47,416 nt of DNA, from positions 1 to 47,416 of the forward strand of contig JAWUXM010000048.1 of assembly GCA_034111325.1 (NCBI GenBank), read 5' to 3'. A program made the translations under genes and the position numbers. Of this stretch, positions 34,851 to 42,612 are shown one piece after another; positions within the stretch are counted from its first letter, which is position 1, and each line of letters begins with the position of its first letter. The notes under the pieces were generated by a model. That model did not search any database and was not told where the DNA came from. It saw only the letters and a list, made by a program, of their open reading frames with translations. This DNA is from JAWUXM01 sp034111325. GTDB taxonomy: Bacteria > Pseudomonadota > Alphaproteobacteria > Rickettsiales > JABIRX01.

Positions 34851-37541
34851 ATGCAAAAAAAAGAAAAATTAATATTAATCGACGGTTATAGTTTTGTCTT
34901 CCGTGCTTACCATTCCATGCCGCCATTAACCCGCCCAGATGGGCTAATTGTCGGCGCTCTGTCTGGCTATGCAAACATGCTATTTAAAATCCGCACACAG
35001 ATGCAATGTGACTATCTCGCAGTAATTTTAGATTACGGCGCTAAAACTTTCCGTAATGATTTATATGATAAATATAAAGCGAATCGTCCGCCCGCACCTG
35101 AAGACCTTGTGCCGCAATTTCCTTTAGTCCGTGCTTTTACCGAAGCTATGAATATGCCAACTTTAGACAAAGAAGGCTTTGAGGCGGATGACATCATTGC
35201 AACCTACGTCAAACAGGCAAAAGAGCGTGGTATGGAGGTTAGCATTATTTCTTCTGACAAAGACCTTATGCAGCTGATTAATGATGATGTGACGATGTAT
35301 GATGCGATGCGCAACAAAACTATCGGCAGTAAAGAGGTCGAAGAAAAATTTGGCGTAGTTCCAGAAAAGATGGTCGATATGTTAGCTATGATGGGTGATG
35401 CATCCGATAACATCCCCGGCATCCCTTCTATCGGCCCCAAAACCGCTGCTGAACTTTTAAATCGTTTTGGTAACCTTGATGAAGTTTTGCTACATGCAGA
35501 GGAAATTACACAAAATAAACGGCGTGAAGCAATCATTGACAATAAAGAGCTAGCTTTGCTCTCCCGTGATTTGGTAAAGTTAGAGGAGAATGTTGATTTA
35601 GGATTTTCAATTGATGATTTCTACCTTGCCAAACCTGATATGGCAAAACTTGGTGCTTTTCTTAAAGAGCAAAATTTTGCTGCACTAATGAGTCGCGCGG
35701 AGAAGTTTTTTAACAAGGGTGAGGTTAAAAAGACTCCTGAAACGGAAGTAGAAATAGCACCCAAAGCTATATCGAAAAATGATTTGCCAGAACAACAAGA
35801 AGTCACTGATCTCAAAACATTATCAACAATCATCGAGAAATTACAGAACGCTGAGAAGATTGCCTGTTACATCGAAAAAAGCGGCGCTAAAACTGGCAAT
35901 ATAATTACGAACTTCTCCTTCTCTGACGGCACACATCGCTTTGCCATAAATTTTGCAGTGGAAGAAAATAATGATATTTTCTCTGATAATAAGGCAAATA
36001 AACTATCCTTAGCAGATGTTCTTAAAACATTTGAACCCATCCTTAGCGACCCCTCAATTTTGAAAATCGCTTATGATGTAAAAGATTTTCTGCATATATT
36101 AGATGAGGTGCAGCTCAGCGATAAATTGCACTCCTATGACGATGTAATGGTTATGTCATATATTTTGGATAATGGCAAACATAGCCATAACCTACCACAA
36201 ATTACCCTAGCAAATCTCGAACATGCAATTGATGAAGAGGATAATAGCCACAACGCACAATTCATTTATGAATTACATAATGTTTTCAAACAAAGGCTAG
36301 TAAGTGAAAAAAGCGTAACTCTTTATGAAACCATTGAGAAAAAATTCGCCGAGATTTTATTTCATATGGAGAAACGTGGCGTAAAAATTTCTGATAAAGC
36401 TTTATGTATTTTATCAGAAGAATTTGGCAGCAAAATTAAAATATTAGAAAAAGAAATTTATCACTTAGCAGATAGCGAATTTAACATTGGCTCACCAAAA
36501 CAATTAGGCGAGATTCTCTTTGAAAAGATGAGTTTGCAAGCAGGCAAGAAATCCAAAAAAAGCGGTGCCTTCTCAACTTCCGTTGAAATATTAGAAGAGC
36601 TTGCCGCCAACGGTCATGATATTGCAGAGAAAATTTTGGAATGGCGTCACTACTCTAAATTAAAAAGCACTTATACAGATAGCTTGCCAAAACAGATTAA
36701 TAGCAAAACTGGTCGTGTGCATTCACACTTTTCTAATGCACTAACTTCAACTGGGCGCATTAGCTCGACTAATCCAAATCTACAAAACATTCCAACCCGC
36801 AGCTCTGAGGGCGATAAAATCCGCCAGGCTTTTATTTGCGATGAGGGCAAGGTTTTAATCTCAGCTGATTATTCACAAATAGAATTACGCCTACTCGCAC
36901 ATATCGCCGATATTAAATCTTTGCAGGATGATTTTGCCCAAGGCTTGGATATTCACGCAGCCACTGCCAGCAAAATATTCAATGTACCGCTTGAGCAAGT
37001 TGATAGCGTTTTACGCCGCCGCGCCAAAGCGATTAATTTTGGTATTATCTATGGCATTAGTGCTTTTGGTTTGGCACGCCGCTTAAAAATTGCGCGCTCT
37101 GATGCCAAAGCCTATATTGAAGCATATTTAGAGAAATATTCTGGCATCAAGCATTACATGGATCAAATGATTGTGGAATGTCGCGAGAATGGCTATGTTG
37201 AAACAATCATGGGCAGAAAATGCTTCTTCCCTAATGTTAACAATAAAAACCCCGCAATGCGCGCCTTTACAGAACGTGCCGCAATCAACGCACCATTACA
37301 AGGCTCTGCCGCCGATATTATCAAAAAAGCGATGATTAAAATTGAGGAAGTTATAGCTACGCAAAATCTCAGCGCAAAAATGATTTTACAAGTGCATGAC
37401 GAATTGATTTTTGAAGTAAAAAAAGAAGAGGCTGAGAATCTTAAAACCATTATCAAAGAAAATATGGAGAATGTTATAAAGCTTCAGGTTCCGCTTTTGG
37501 TTGATATAGGGGTCGGCAGCAATTGGGCGGCTATCCATTAA
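34851..37541 (+). CDS. polA: DNA polymerase I
   Basis: 896 residues. The 5' nuclease domain (1-about 290) contains DGYSFVFRAYH, EADDIIATYV, and SSDKDLMQL with acidic metal ligands. The central domain (about 310-510) corresponds to the 3'-5' proofreading region but the first motif, expected as F-D-x-E-T, reads IACYIEKSG near 333, without the two acids, so proofreading is probably lost. The polymerase domain has motif A ADYSQIELRLLAHIA near 670, motif B RRRAKAINFGIIYG near 722, and motif C QVHDELIFE near 848. It replaces RNA primers and fills gaps. The stop overlaps a short family A palindrome. Confidence 0.97.
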   Translation: MQKKEKLILIDGYSFVFRAYHSMPPLTRPDGLIVGALSGYANMLFKIRTQMQCDYLAVILDYGAKTFRNDLYDKYKANRPPAPEDLVPQFPLVRAFTEAMNMPTLDKEGFEADDIIATYVKQAKERGMEVSIISSDKDLMQLINDDVTMYDAMRNKTIGSKEVEEKFGVVPEKMVDMLAMMGDASDNIPGIPSIGPKTAAELLNRFGNLDEVLLHAEEITQNKRREAIIDNKELALLSRDLVKLEENVDLGFSIDDFYLAKPDMAKLGAFLKEQNFAALMSRAEKFFNKGEVKKTPETEVEIAPKAISKNDLPEQQEVTDLKTLSTIIEKLQNAEKIACYIEKSGAKTGNIITNFSFSDGTHRFAINFAVEENNDIFSDNKANKLSLADVLKTFEPILSDPSILKIAYDVKDFLHILDEVQLSDKLHSYDDVMVMSYILDNGKHSHNLPQITLANLEHAIDEEDNSHNAQFIYELHNVFKQRLVSEKSVTLYETIEKKFAEILFHMEKRGVKISDKALCILSEEFGSKIKILEKEIYHLADSEFNIGSPKQLGEILFEKMSLQAGKKSKKSGAFSTSVEILEELAANGHDIAEKILEWRHYSKLKSTYTDSLPKQINSKTGRVHSHFSNALTSTGRISSTNPNLQNIPTRSSEGDKIRQAFICDEGKVLISADYSQIELRLLAHIADIKSLQDDFAQGLDIHAATASKIFNVPLEQVDSVLRRRAKAINFGIIYGISAFGLARRLKIARSDAKAYIEAYLEKYSGIKHYMDQMIVECRENGYVETIMGRKCFFPNVNNKNPAMRAFTERAAINAPLQGSAADIIKKAMIKIEEVIATQNLSAKMILQVHDELIFEVKKEEAENLKTIIKENMENVIKLQVPLLVDIGVGSNWAAIH

Positions 37542-37582
37542 TCTGGTCTTTTTGCACCCCTTTTTACAAAAATCCTCAGATT
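37540..37582. repeat. Short family A palindrome overlapping the polA stop
   Basis: AATCTGGTCTTTTTGC at the left, CAAAAATCCTCAGATT at the right, about 43 bp. It retains only the outer arms and begins within the TAA of polA. It could be an internal deletion derivative and act as a terminator. Confidence 0.65.
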
Positions 37583-37840
37583 AACCAACCATCATATCCC
37601 TGCCAACCAAGCAATTCAGTGACAAATAATTTAGAACATTACTCAAGATTTGCATATTGAAACAAGGTTTCGCGCCGATAAAGGCGCCCCTGACGAAATG
37701 CAGGGAGCGTTTTGGATGGAGCGAAGCGACACCCGAAAGGTAATAAATCACGCTAATAGTGATTTTATCAATTTATTTCAGGATCCGCTGAGTTAGGAGG
37801 AATAGTGCTTTAATTTTGATCGTGAAGCGAGGAAGGTTAC
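37583..37840. other. Gap with degenerate repeats
   Basis: AACAAGGTTTCGCGCCGATA near 37662 and its reverse-strand relative GTGTGAAACCTTGTTTTAAC near 29829 are fragments of a shared repeat; ATTTATTTCAGGATCCGCTG at 37771-37790 is another CCTGAA-type remnant. No gene is seen. Confidence 0.45.
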
Positions 37841-38158
37841 TTATTCAGCAGCTTTGTCGCTTGGTGTGTCTGTAGTTGCAGCTTCGACTTTTGCTGGCTC
37901 AACAGCCGCAGCAGGCGCTTCAGGAGCCGCTTTTTGATTAGCTTTAAAGCCAAAATTACCAAATCTTTCTTTAAATTTAGCAACTTTATTTACATTTTCA
38001 TTTAAGAAATTTGTACCACCAGTCCATGCTGGGTGAGTTAGTGGATCAATGTCTAGAGTGATCTTGTCACCTTTGTAAGTTGAACCTGTTTCAAAACTCG
38101 AACCATCAGTTAAAATAACTTTCACTGTGTGATAATCTGGGTGTATATCTTTTTGCAT
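37841..38158 (-). CDS. rpmE: 50S ribosomal protein L31 with acidic/alanine-rich tail
   Basis: 105 residues from the ATG at 38158 (the frame is open to 38218 but L31 begins MQKDIHPDYHTVKV). ILTDGSSFETGSTYKGDKI and HPAWTGG are L31 signatures. The zinc-binding Cys residues of type C+ L31 are absent, as in most alphaproteobacteria. Usual length is about 70-80; here an extra 30 residues follow (QKAAPEAPAAAVEPAKVEAA onward), low-complexity Ala/Pro/Glu. The mRNA leader carries a long-range stem (38178-38186 with 38243-38251) that may be regulatory. Confidence 0.93.
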   Translation of the reverse strand: MQKDIHPDYHTVKVILTDGSSFETGSTYKGDKITLDIDPLTHPAWTGGTNFLNENVNKVAKFKERFGNFGFKANQKAAPEAPAAAVEPAKVEAATTDTPSDKAAE

Positions 38159-38177
38159 GTTTCTATGTAAATCAATT

Positions 38178-38251
38178 AGAGGGGTGCTTTTACAGGAGCT
38201 GTACGCTTTATGCAACATTTTTTATAACATTAGCCATTACAACACCCCTCT
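38178..38251 (-). promoter_or_regulatory. Candidate L31 mRNA leader structure
   Basis: In the rpmE transcript AGAGGGGTG (38251-38243) pairs with CACCCCTCT (38186-38178), closing a domain of about 56 nt that ends 19 nt before the ATG. Inside it GTACAGCTCCTGT can form a smaller hairpin. Ribosomal protein genes are often controlled by such leaders binding their own product. Confidence 0.45.
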
Positions 38252-38279
38252 CACAAGAAACCTCTGCTGCCCTATGGTG

Positions 38280-38320
38280 AAATCTGAGGATTTTTGTGAT
38301 CTTTTTCGTACACCTAGCTC
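38280..38320. repeat. Family A half copy
   Basis: AAATCTGAGGATTTTTGTGA followed by TCTTTTTCGTACACC, the same arm as at 11480, then the full copy follows 10 nt later. The half-plus-full order also occurs at 11480-11684 and, as fragments, at 29982-30145. Confidence 0.6.
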
Positions 38321-38330
38321 ACCCTATGAT

Positions 38331-38458
38331 AAAAAGCTCAGAGATTTTGCTTTGATTTTTGGCATATGTCTTGTGCGATTAAGCGAAGTGTATTCTTCAT
38401 ACACGAGTCGAAATGAGCAGAAGTTATCTGTCAAAAATCATGCAAAAGATGAGATTTT
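38331..38458. repeat. Family A palindromic repeat
   Basis: GCTCAGAGATTTTGCTTTGA at the left, CATGCAAAAGATGAGATTTT at the right, centre GTGTAT-tcttc-ATACAC, so closely like 30156. The right end overlaps the thiD TAA (38459-38457). Confidence 0.8.
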
Positions 38459-39239
38459 AGACAGAGTGGTTAAGAGGTCCATACCCCTTGCCAATCGACT
38501 GTGCATTCTGGATCGCCTCATAAACATATTCACGAGCGCGAACTATACTATCTTCGAGCGAGAGTTTTTGTGCCATACTTGTTGCGATAGCCGAAGCCAA
38601 TGTACAGCCAGTACCATGTGTGTTTACTGTTTCGATCCGCCCACCTTCAAAAATACGAATATTTTTGCGTGTAATTAGCGCATCACGTATTATATCACCT
38701 TCAAGATGACCACCTTTGACTAACACTGCTGGCGTACCCATCTCAACAATTTTACGCCCTGCAATAATCATATCGTCTAAACTACGAATATCAAAACCAC
38801 AAAGAACACTAGCTTCTGGAATGTTAGGTGTGACTAACTCCGCCAAGGGAATGAGTTTTGTTTTTAACACTCCAACTGCATCCTGCGAAAGCAACTCTTC
38901 ATTGCTCTTAGAAAGCATTACTGTATCTAAAACAATTGGGATTTTTCCTGCTTTCTCGGCAAGAATTTCGGCAACGGCCTCAACAATTTCTTTGCTACTC
39001 AACATACCTATTTTAATGGTATCCGCACCGATATCAGACAAGACAGCTTCTATTTGCTGTTTGATGAATTTGCTTGGCACATCATGCTTGGCTATTACAG
39101 AAACAGTATTTTGTGCAGTAAGTGACGTAATCGCCGTTGTTGCATAGCCTTTTAAAGCCATGATTGTTTTTATATCAGCCTGAATTCCTGCTCCACCGCC
39201 CGAATCCGAACCTGCTATTACTAATATTTTTCCATACAT
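38457..39239 (-). CDS. thiD: Hydroxymethylpyrimidine/phosphomethylpyrimidine kinase
   Basis: 260 residues, ribokinase fold. It phosphorylates HMP and HMP-phosphate for thiamine synthesis, or salvages pyrimidine moieties. AGSDSGGGAGIQAD at 9-22 binds substrate, KGGH near 175 and THGTGCTLASAIA near 207 carries the anion hole and catalytic Cys/Gly. The ATG at 39239 is fixed by the conserved start YGKILVIAGSDSGG; it lies 65 nt inside the 3' end of glmM. No other thiamine gene is in the window. Confidence 0.95.
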   Translation of the reverse strand: MYGKILVIAGSDSGGGAGIQADIKTIMALKGYATTAITSLTAQNTVSVIAKHDVPSKFIKQQIEAVLSDIGADTIKIGMLSSKEIVEAVAEILAEKAGKIPIVLDTVMLSKSNEELLSQDAVGVLKTKLIPLAELVTPNIPEASVLCGFDIRSLDDMIIAGRKIVEMGTPAVLVKGGHLEGDIIRDALITRKNIRIFEGGRIETVNTHGTGCTLASAIATSMAQKLSLEDSIVRAREYVYEAIQNAQSIGKGYGPLNHSV

Positions 39240-40602
39240 TTGTTATAAACCCATATTTAGATTCTGATTTACTCCTTATTTCTTCAGCAATATTATTTGC
39301 TAATTTCTCAATTTCTTTTTTACTTTTACCCTCAACCATAATTCGGATCAAAGGCTCCGTTCCTGACTTCCTTACTAAAATTCGGCCATTTTTACCAAGT
39401 TGCTTTTCCGCATCCTTAATTAATTGTACCATATGACGGCTTTCTAGTGATACTTCACCATCATAACGAATATTAACAAGTACTTGCGGTAATGGTTCAA
39501 ACGCTCTGAATAATTCAGACTTCCCTCCTTTTTCTACCATCACCGCAAGTATCTGTAACGCTGCAACCATTCCATCACCTGTTGTAGAATAATCACTTAA
39601 AATAATGTGGCCTGATTGCTCACCACCAACATTAAAACCATGTTTTTTCATATATTCTAATACGTAACGATCACCAATATCGGTACGTTTTAAATCAAGA
39701 TTCATAGTTTTGAGATATTTCTCCAAACCAAGGTTAGACATTTTTGTTGTAACAACGCCATTACCTTTAAGCATTTTTTTGTCTGACCAGAATTGCGCTA
39801 TCATCGCGATTAGTTGGTCACCATCTATAACTTTTCCTTCTTTATCCACCACGATTAAGCGATCTGCATCCCCATCAAGCGCAATCCCAATATCTGCTTT
39901 ATTTTCCAACACAGCTTTGCATAATGCTTCAGGATTAGTTGATCCGCATTCAGCATTTATATTAAAACCATTAGGATTATTACCCAGCGCGATTACCTCT
40001 GCACCTAGCTCCCAAAGCACAGTTGGACCGATTTTATAGGCTGCGCCATTAGCACAATCTATTACAATCTTCATCCCATCTAAGGTCATGCCTTTTGGAA
40101 AGGTATTTTTTATAAATTCGATATAACGACCAGAGACATCATCAATTCTTTTTGCTTTACCGATATGGTGTGGCTCAACTAAAAAAGGCGTCATATCGCC
40201 TTGCATTAATTCTTCGATTTCCTTTTCGATTTGGTCAGAAAGTTTATAGCCATCAGGGCCAAAAAGCTTAATGCCATTATCTTGAAAAAGATTATGCGAT
40301 GCAGAAATCATAACCCCTAGATCCGCACGCATTGAACGAGTTAACATTGCGACTGCGGGTGTTGGTACTGGCCCAGCCAAGATAACGTCCATCCCCACGG
40401 AAAGGAAACCAGCGGTCAGCGCATTTTCGATCATATAGCCAGAAAGACGTGTATCCTTACCGATAATTACGCGATGCTGGTGGCTCCCCCTTGTGAATTT
40501 TATCCCCGCGGCTTGCCCAGCCTTCATCATAACATCAGCAGTCACTGAACCTTTGTTAGAAACCCCTCTGATTCCGTCTGTACCAAAAAATTTACGCGGC
40601 AT
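39175..40602 (-). CDS. glmM: Phosphoglucosamine mutase
   Basis: 475 residues; the family norm is 445-450. It converts glucosamine-6-phosphate to glucosamine-1-phosphate for peptidoglycan and LPS. RKFFGTDGIRGVSNKG opens it, the phospho-serine loop is MISASHNLFQDNGIKLFG near 100, the metal-binding DGDADR loop lies near 240, and GEQSGHII near 325. The phosphate-binding RKSGTEPLIRIMVEG is in the last domain. After the normal end (LANNIAEEI) about 25 extra residues run into the thiD gene, giving an unusual 65-nt overlap. They are probably just read-through of a lost stop. Confidence 0.96.
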   Translation of the reverse strand: MPRKFFGTDGIRGVSNKGSVTADVMMKAGQAAGIKFTRGSHQHRVIIGKDTRLSGYMIENALTAGFLSVGMDVILAGPVPTPAVAMLTRSMRADLGVMISASHNLFQDNGIKLFGPDGYKLSDQIEKEIEELMQGDMTPFLVEPHHIGKAKRIDDVSGRYIEFIKNTFPKGMTLDGMKIVIDCANGAAYKIGPTVLWELGAEVIALGNNPNGFNINAECGSTNPEALCKAVLENKADIGIALDGDADRLIVVDKEGKVIDGDQLIAMIAQFWSDKKMLKGNGVVTTKMSNLGLEKYLKTMNLDLKRTDIGDRYVLEYMKKHGFNVGGEQSGHIILSDYSTTGDGMVAALQILAVMVEKGGKSELFRAFEPLPQVLVNIRYDGEVSLESRHMVQLIKDAEKQLGKNGRILVRKSGTEPLIRIMVEGKSKKEIEKLANNIAEEIRSKSESKYGFITNVWKNISNSRFGFGRWSRNSG

Positions 40603-40644
40603 AAATATTATATAATTCTAAAAAACCGCATCTTAATCGAGCAA

Positions 40645-41295
40645 TTACTTTTTGCAAATTCTTTGCAGAAATTTTGTGGCAAAGTTTAAACTACGCAAAT
40701 CAATCGAATGGCCTAAATTATCAAGTAATTCCACTTGCGCATCTACTCCATATTTCTCTAATTCTGCAACTGAGTTTATACTACGTTGAGAAGGAACAAC
40801 TTCATCATCAGTGCCGTGAATGAGTAATATCTTAGGTTTTGATTTGAGCTCATGCGTTAAATCAGAAGTTACACAACCTCCTGAAAAACCAACCACACCA
40901 GCAATTTTCTCATCGAGACGAATCGCACTATGCAGCGCCATCATCGTGCCTTGCGAAAAACCAATTAATATTAGGTCTTTCATTTGCAGTGAAAATCTCG
41001 CTAATTGCTCTTTGATAAAATTTTCTAAAATCGGCACAGCGGAATTTAAACCTTTAAGCAAAAACTCATCTTGAAAAACTGAGAGGTCAAACCATTGAAA
41101 GCCAAACGGTGCCCCAGCACATGGGAATGGTGCATTAGGCGAGATAAAACAGCTATCTGGAACTGCCTGTTTAAAATGATGCGCTAACGTTATCAAATCA
41201 TCACCATTGGAACCATAGCCATGTAAGAATATTACTAACTTCTTCGGCTTGCCATCTTGGGCAAAATTCTCTTCTGTAAAATCTAATTTTTTCAT
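40645..41295 (-). CDS. Carboxylesterase/lysophospholipase-like alpha/beta hydrolase
   Basis: 216 residues of the YpfH/phospholipase-carboxylesterase family. HGYGSNGDDLI near 25 is the oxyanion-hole loop, GFSQGTMMAL near 118 the nucleophile elbow with Ser, HGTDDEVVP near 166 holds the Asp, and NLGHSID near 197 the His. All catalytic residues are present. Substrates are short acyl esters or lysophospholipids; specificity cannot be told. A TGAGG site precedes the ATG at 5 nt spacing. Downstream is a repeat-rich gap before recR. Confidence 0.92.
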   Translation of the reverse strand: MKKLDFTEENFAQDGKPKKLVIFLHGYGSNGDDLITLAHHFKQAVPDSCFISPNAPFPCAGAPFGFQWFDLSVFQDEFLLKGLNSAVPILENFIKEQLARFSLQMKDLILIGFSQGTMMALHSAIRLDEKIAGVVGFSGGCVTSDLTHELKSKPKILLIHGTDDEVVPSQRSINSVAELEKYGVDAQVELLDNLGHSIDLRSLNFATKFLQRICKK

Positions 41296-41358
41296 TTTTT
41301 CCTCATAATATTAATTATCTCTCCTTTTTCTCTCATCTATAGCTTATACTTCTTTATT

Positions 41359-41403
41359 AACCAACCCTCACCCCTACCCTCTACCTCTAAAAGGGAGAGG
41401 GGC
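41359..41403. repeat. CCCTC/GAGGG hairpin repeat, copy 1
   Basis: AACCAACCCTCACCCCTACC then CTCTACCTCTAAAAGGGAGA GGGG. The same repeat occurs at 42560. CCCTCT and AGAGGG arms make a hairpin of a type common in proteobacterial intergenic DNA. Confidence 0.65.
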
Positions 41404-41464
41404 TATAGTAAAAATCCAAGAGATTCGAGGTATGTCTATAATGTCCTCTCTCACCCTAAGGAGG

Positions 41465-41587
41465 AAAATTAAAGATTTTTCGATGTATTTTTGTCACACT
41501 GTTCTGCTCGAAGAAGGAAGCATATACTTATACGCGATCGACTAAGAGCAGGTTATTTGCTAAAAAGAGCCCAAAAGAATTAGATTT
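41465..41587. repeat. Family A palindromic repeat next to the recR stop
   Basis: AAAATTAAAGATTTTTCG at the left, GCCCAAAAGAATTAGATTT at the right; centre GCATAT-act-TATACGC. It ends one base before the recR TGA (41591-41589). An extra fragment AATCCAAGAGATTCG lies at about 41413. Confidence 0.75.
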
Positions 41588-41588
41588 C

Positions 41589-42179
41589 TCAAAAAGGGTG
41601 GCGGGAGGTAAAAGCCGCATTCATAGTCCCATCATCAATATAACCAAGCTCACTACCTAACGGCAAGCCATGCGCTAATTTTGAAATTATCAATTTAAAC
41701 TCTTCTAGTGCTTGCGTTAAATAAAAAGCCGTGGTTTGCCCATCAACCGTTGCATTTGTTGCAATGATCACTTCTTTTATCTCCCCCGCTTTTACACGCT
41801 CAAGTAATTTTGCAATATTCAAATCATCCGGGCCTTTATTATCCATTGCTGATAATGTTCCGCCAAGAATGTGATATTTACCACGAAACACATTACTTTT
41901 TTCAATCGCCCAGAGATCCTCAACATCTTCAACCACGCATAAGATTGAATCATCACGTTTATTATCTTGGCAAATATTGCATAAATCCTCATGGCTAAAA
42001 TTACCACAAACATCGCAATTACGCACTTGCTGCGCTGTTGTTAAAAGGGAATTTGCAAAAAGCTTCATCAAGCTATCTTTATTTTTAAGAAGATGCAGGG
42101 CAATACGCACTGCAGAGCGCTGCCCGACACCAGGCAAGCGAGTTAGCAAATCAATTAATTTATCTATCTCTGAGCGCAT
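41589..42179 (-). CDS. recR: Recombination protein RecR
   Basis: 196 residues. With RecO it loads RecA onto SSB-coated single-stranded DNA. The helix-hairpin-helix start IDKLIDLLTRLPGVGQRSAV, a zinc finger of Cys-x2-Cys and Cys-x2-Cys (CDVCGNFSHEDLCNIC), and the Toprim domain with VVEDVEDLWAIE and ILGGTLSAMDNKGP are all present; the final part has the second Walker-like conserved RVTRLAHGLP equivalent (ISKLAHGLPLGSELGYID). The start immediately follows the ybaB stop, the usual pairing. Confidence 0.97.
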   Translation of the reverse strand: MRSEIDKLIDLLTRLPGVGQRSAVRIALHLLKNKDSLMKLFANSLLTTAQQVRNCDVCGNFSHEDLCNICQDNKRDDSILCVVEDVEDLWAIEKSNVFRGKYHILGGTLSAMDNKGPDDLNIAKLLERVKAGEIKEVIIATNATVDGQTTAFYLTQALEEFKLIISKLAHGLPLGSELGYIDDGTMNAAFTSRHPF

Positions 42180-42503
42180 TTATTTTAACCATGCTGGCAA
42201 GTCAGCAGCTCCTGCCAAGCCAGAAAAGCTACTACTACTTTCTTCATCATGATTTTGCTTAGCTTGATTATGGGCAGCCATTACAAGATCTGATATAATC
42301 TGAATTTCATCTGCATCGCCAACTTTTGTTATCAGCGAGGGATCAATAAAGATATTTAGGATTTTACCCTTACCGTTAATTTTTACCTTTACCATGCCGC
42401 CGCCAGAAGAACCTTCGAATTCCTTTGTTTCAAATTCTTTTTGCACTTTTTCCATATCCGTTTTCATACGACCGGCTTGCTCCATAATTGCTTTAATATC
42501 CAT
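42180..42503 (-). CDS. ybaB: YbaB/EbfC family nucleoid-associated protein
   Basis: 107 residues, typical length. This dimeric tweezers-shaped protein binds DNA. MDIKAIMEQAGRMKTDMEKV, a short beta-rich SGGGMVKVKINGKGKILNIF core, and IDPSLI-x-DADEIQIISDLVMAAHNQA are family marks. It precedes recR, without a gap (42180/42179), as in most bacteria where dnaX comes first; dnaX is not here. The ribosome site AAGAGG (42509-42514) lies 5 nt upstream of the ATG and is complementary to the unusual 16S end. Confidence 0.95.
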   Translation of the reverse strand: MDIKAIMEQAGRMKTDMEKVQKEFETKEFEGSSGGGMVKVKINGKGKILNIFIDPSLITKVGDADEIQIISDLVMAAHNQAKQNHDEESSSSFSGLAGAADLPAWLK

Positions 42504-42514
42504 TTTTACCTCTT

Positions 42515-42533
42515 AAATTTAATTCTTTTGCAT
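42515..42533. repeat. Family A end fragment
   Basis: AAATTTAATTCTTTTGCAT equals the inverted right end of family A (ATGCAAAAGAATTAGATTT) with one change. It overlaps the upstream side of the ybaB ribosome site. Confidence 0.5.
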
Positions 42534-42559
42534 CCTTCCGCCTTTGAAGGGAATAAAAT

Positions 42560-42605
42560 AACCAACCCTCACCCCTGCCCTCCCTTTTAGAAAGGGCGAG
42601 GGAGG
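42560..42605. repeat. CCCTC/GAGGG hairpin repeat, copy 2
   Basis: AACCAACCCTCACCCCTGCC followed by CTCCCTTTTAGAAAGGGCGA GGG, a second copy of the 41359 repeat. CCCTCCCTTT pairs with AAAGGGCGAGGG; likely ends yejB transcription. Confidence 0.65.
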
Positions 42606-42612
42606 TATGTTT

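Noticed and set aside
38157..38678. 173-codon plus-strand frame opposite rpmE leader and thiD
   Set aside because: Crosses a family A palindrome and the antisense of thiD; composition unlike a protein.
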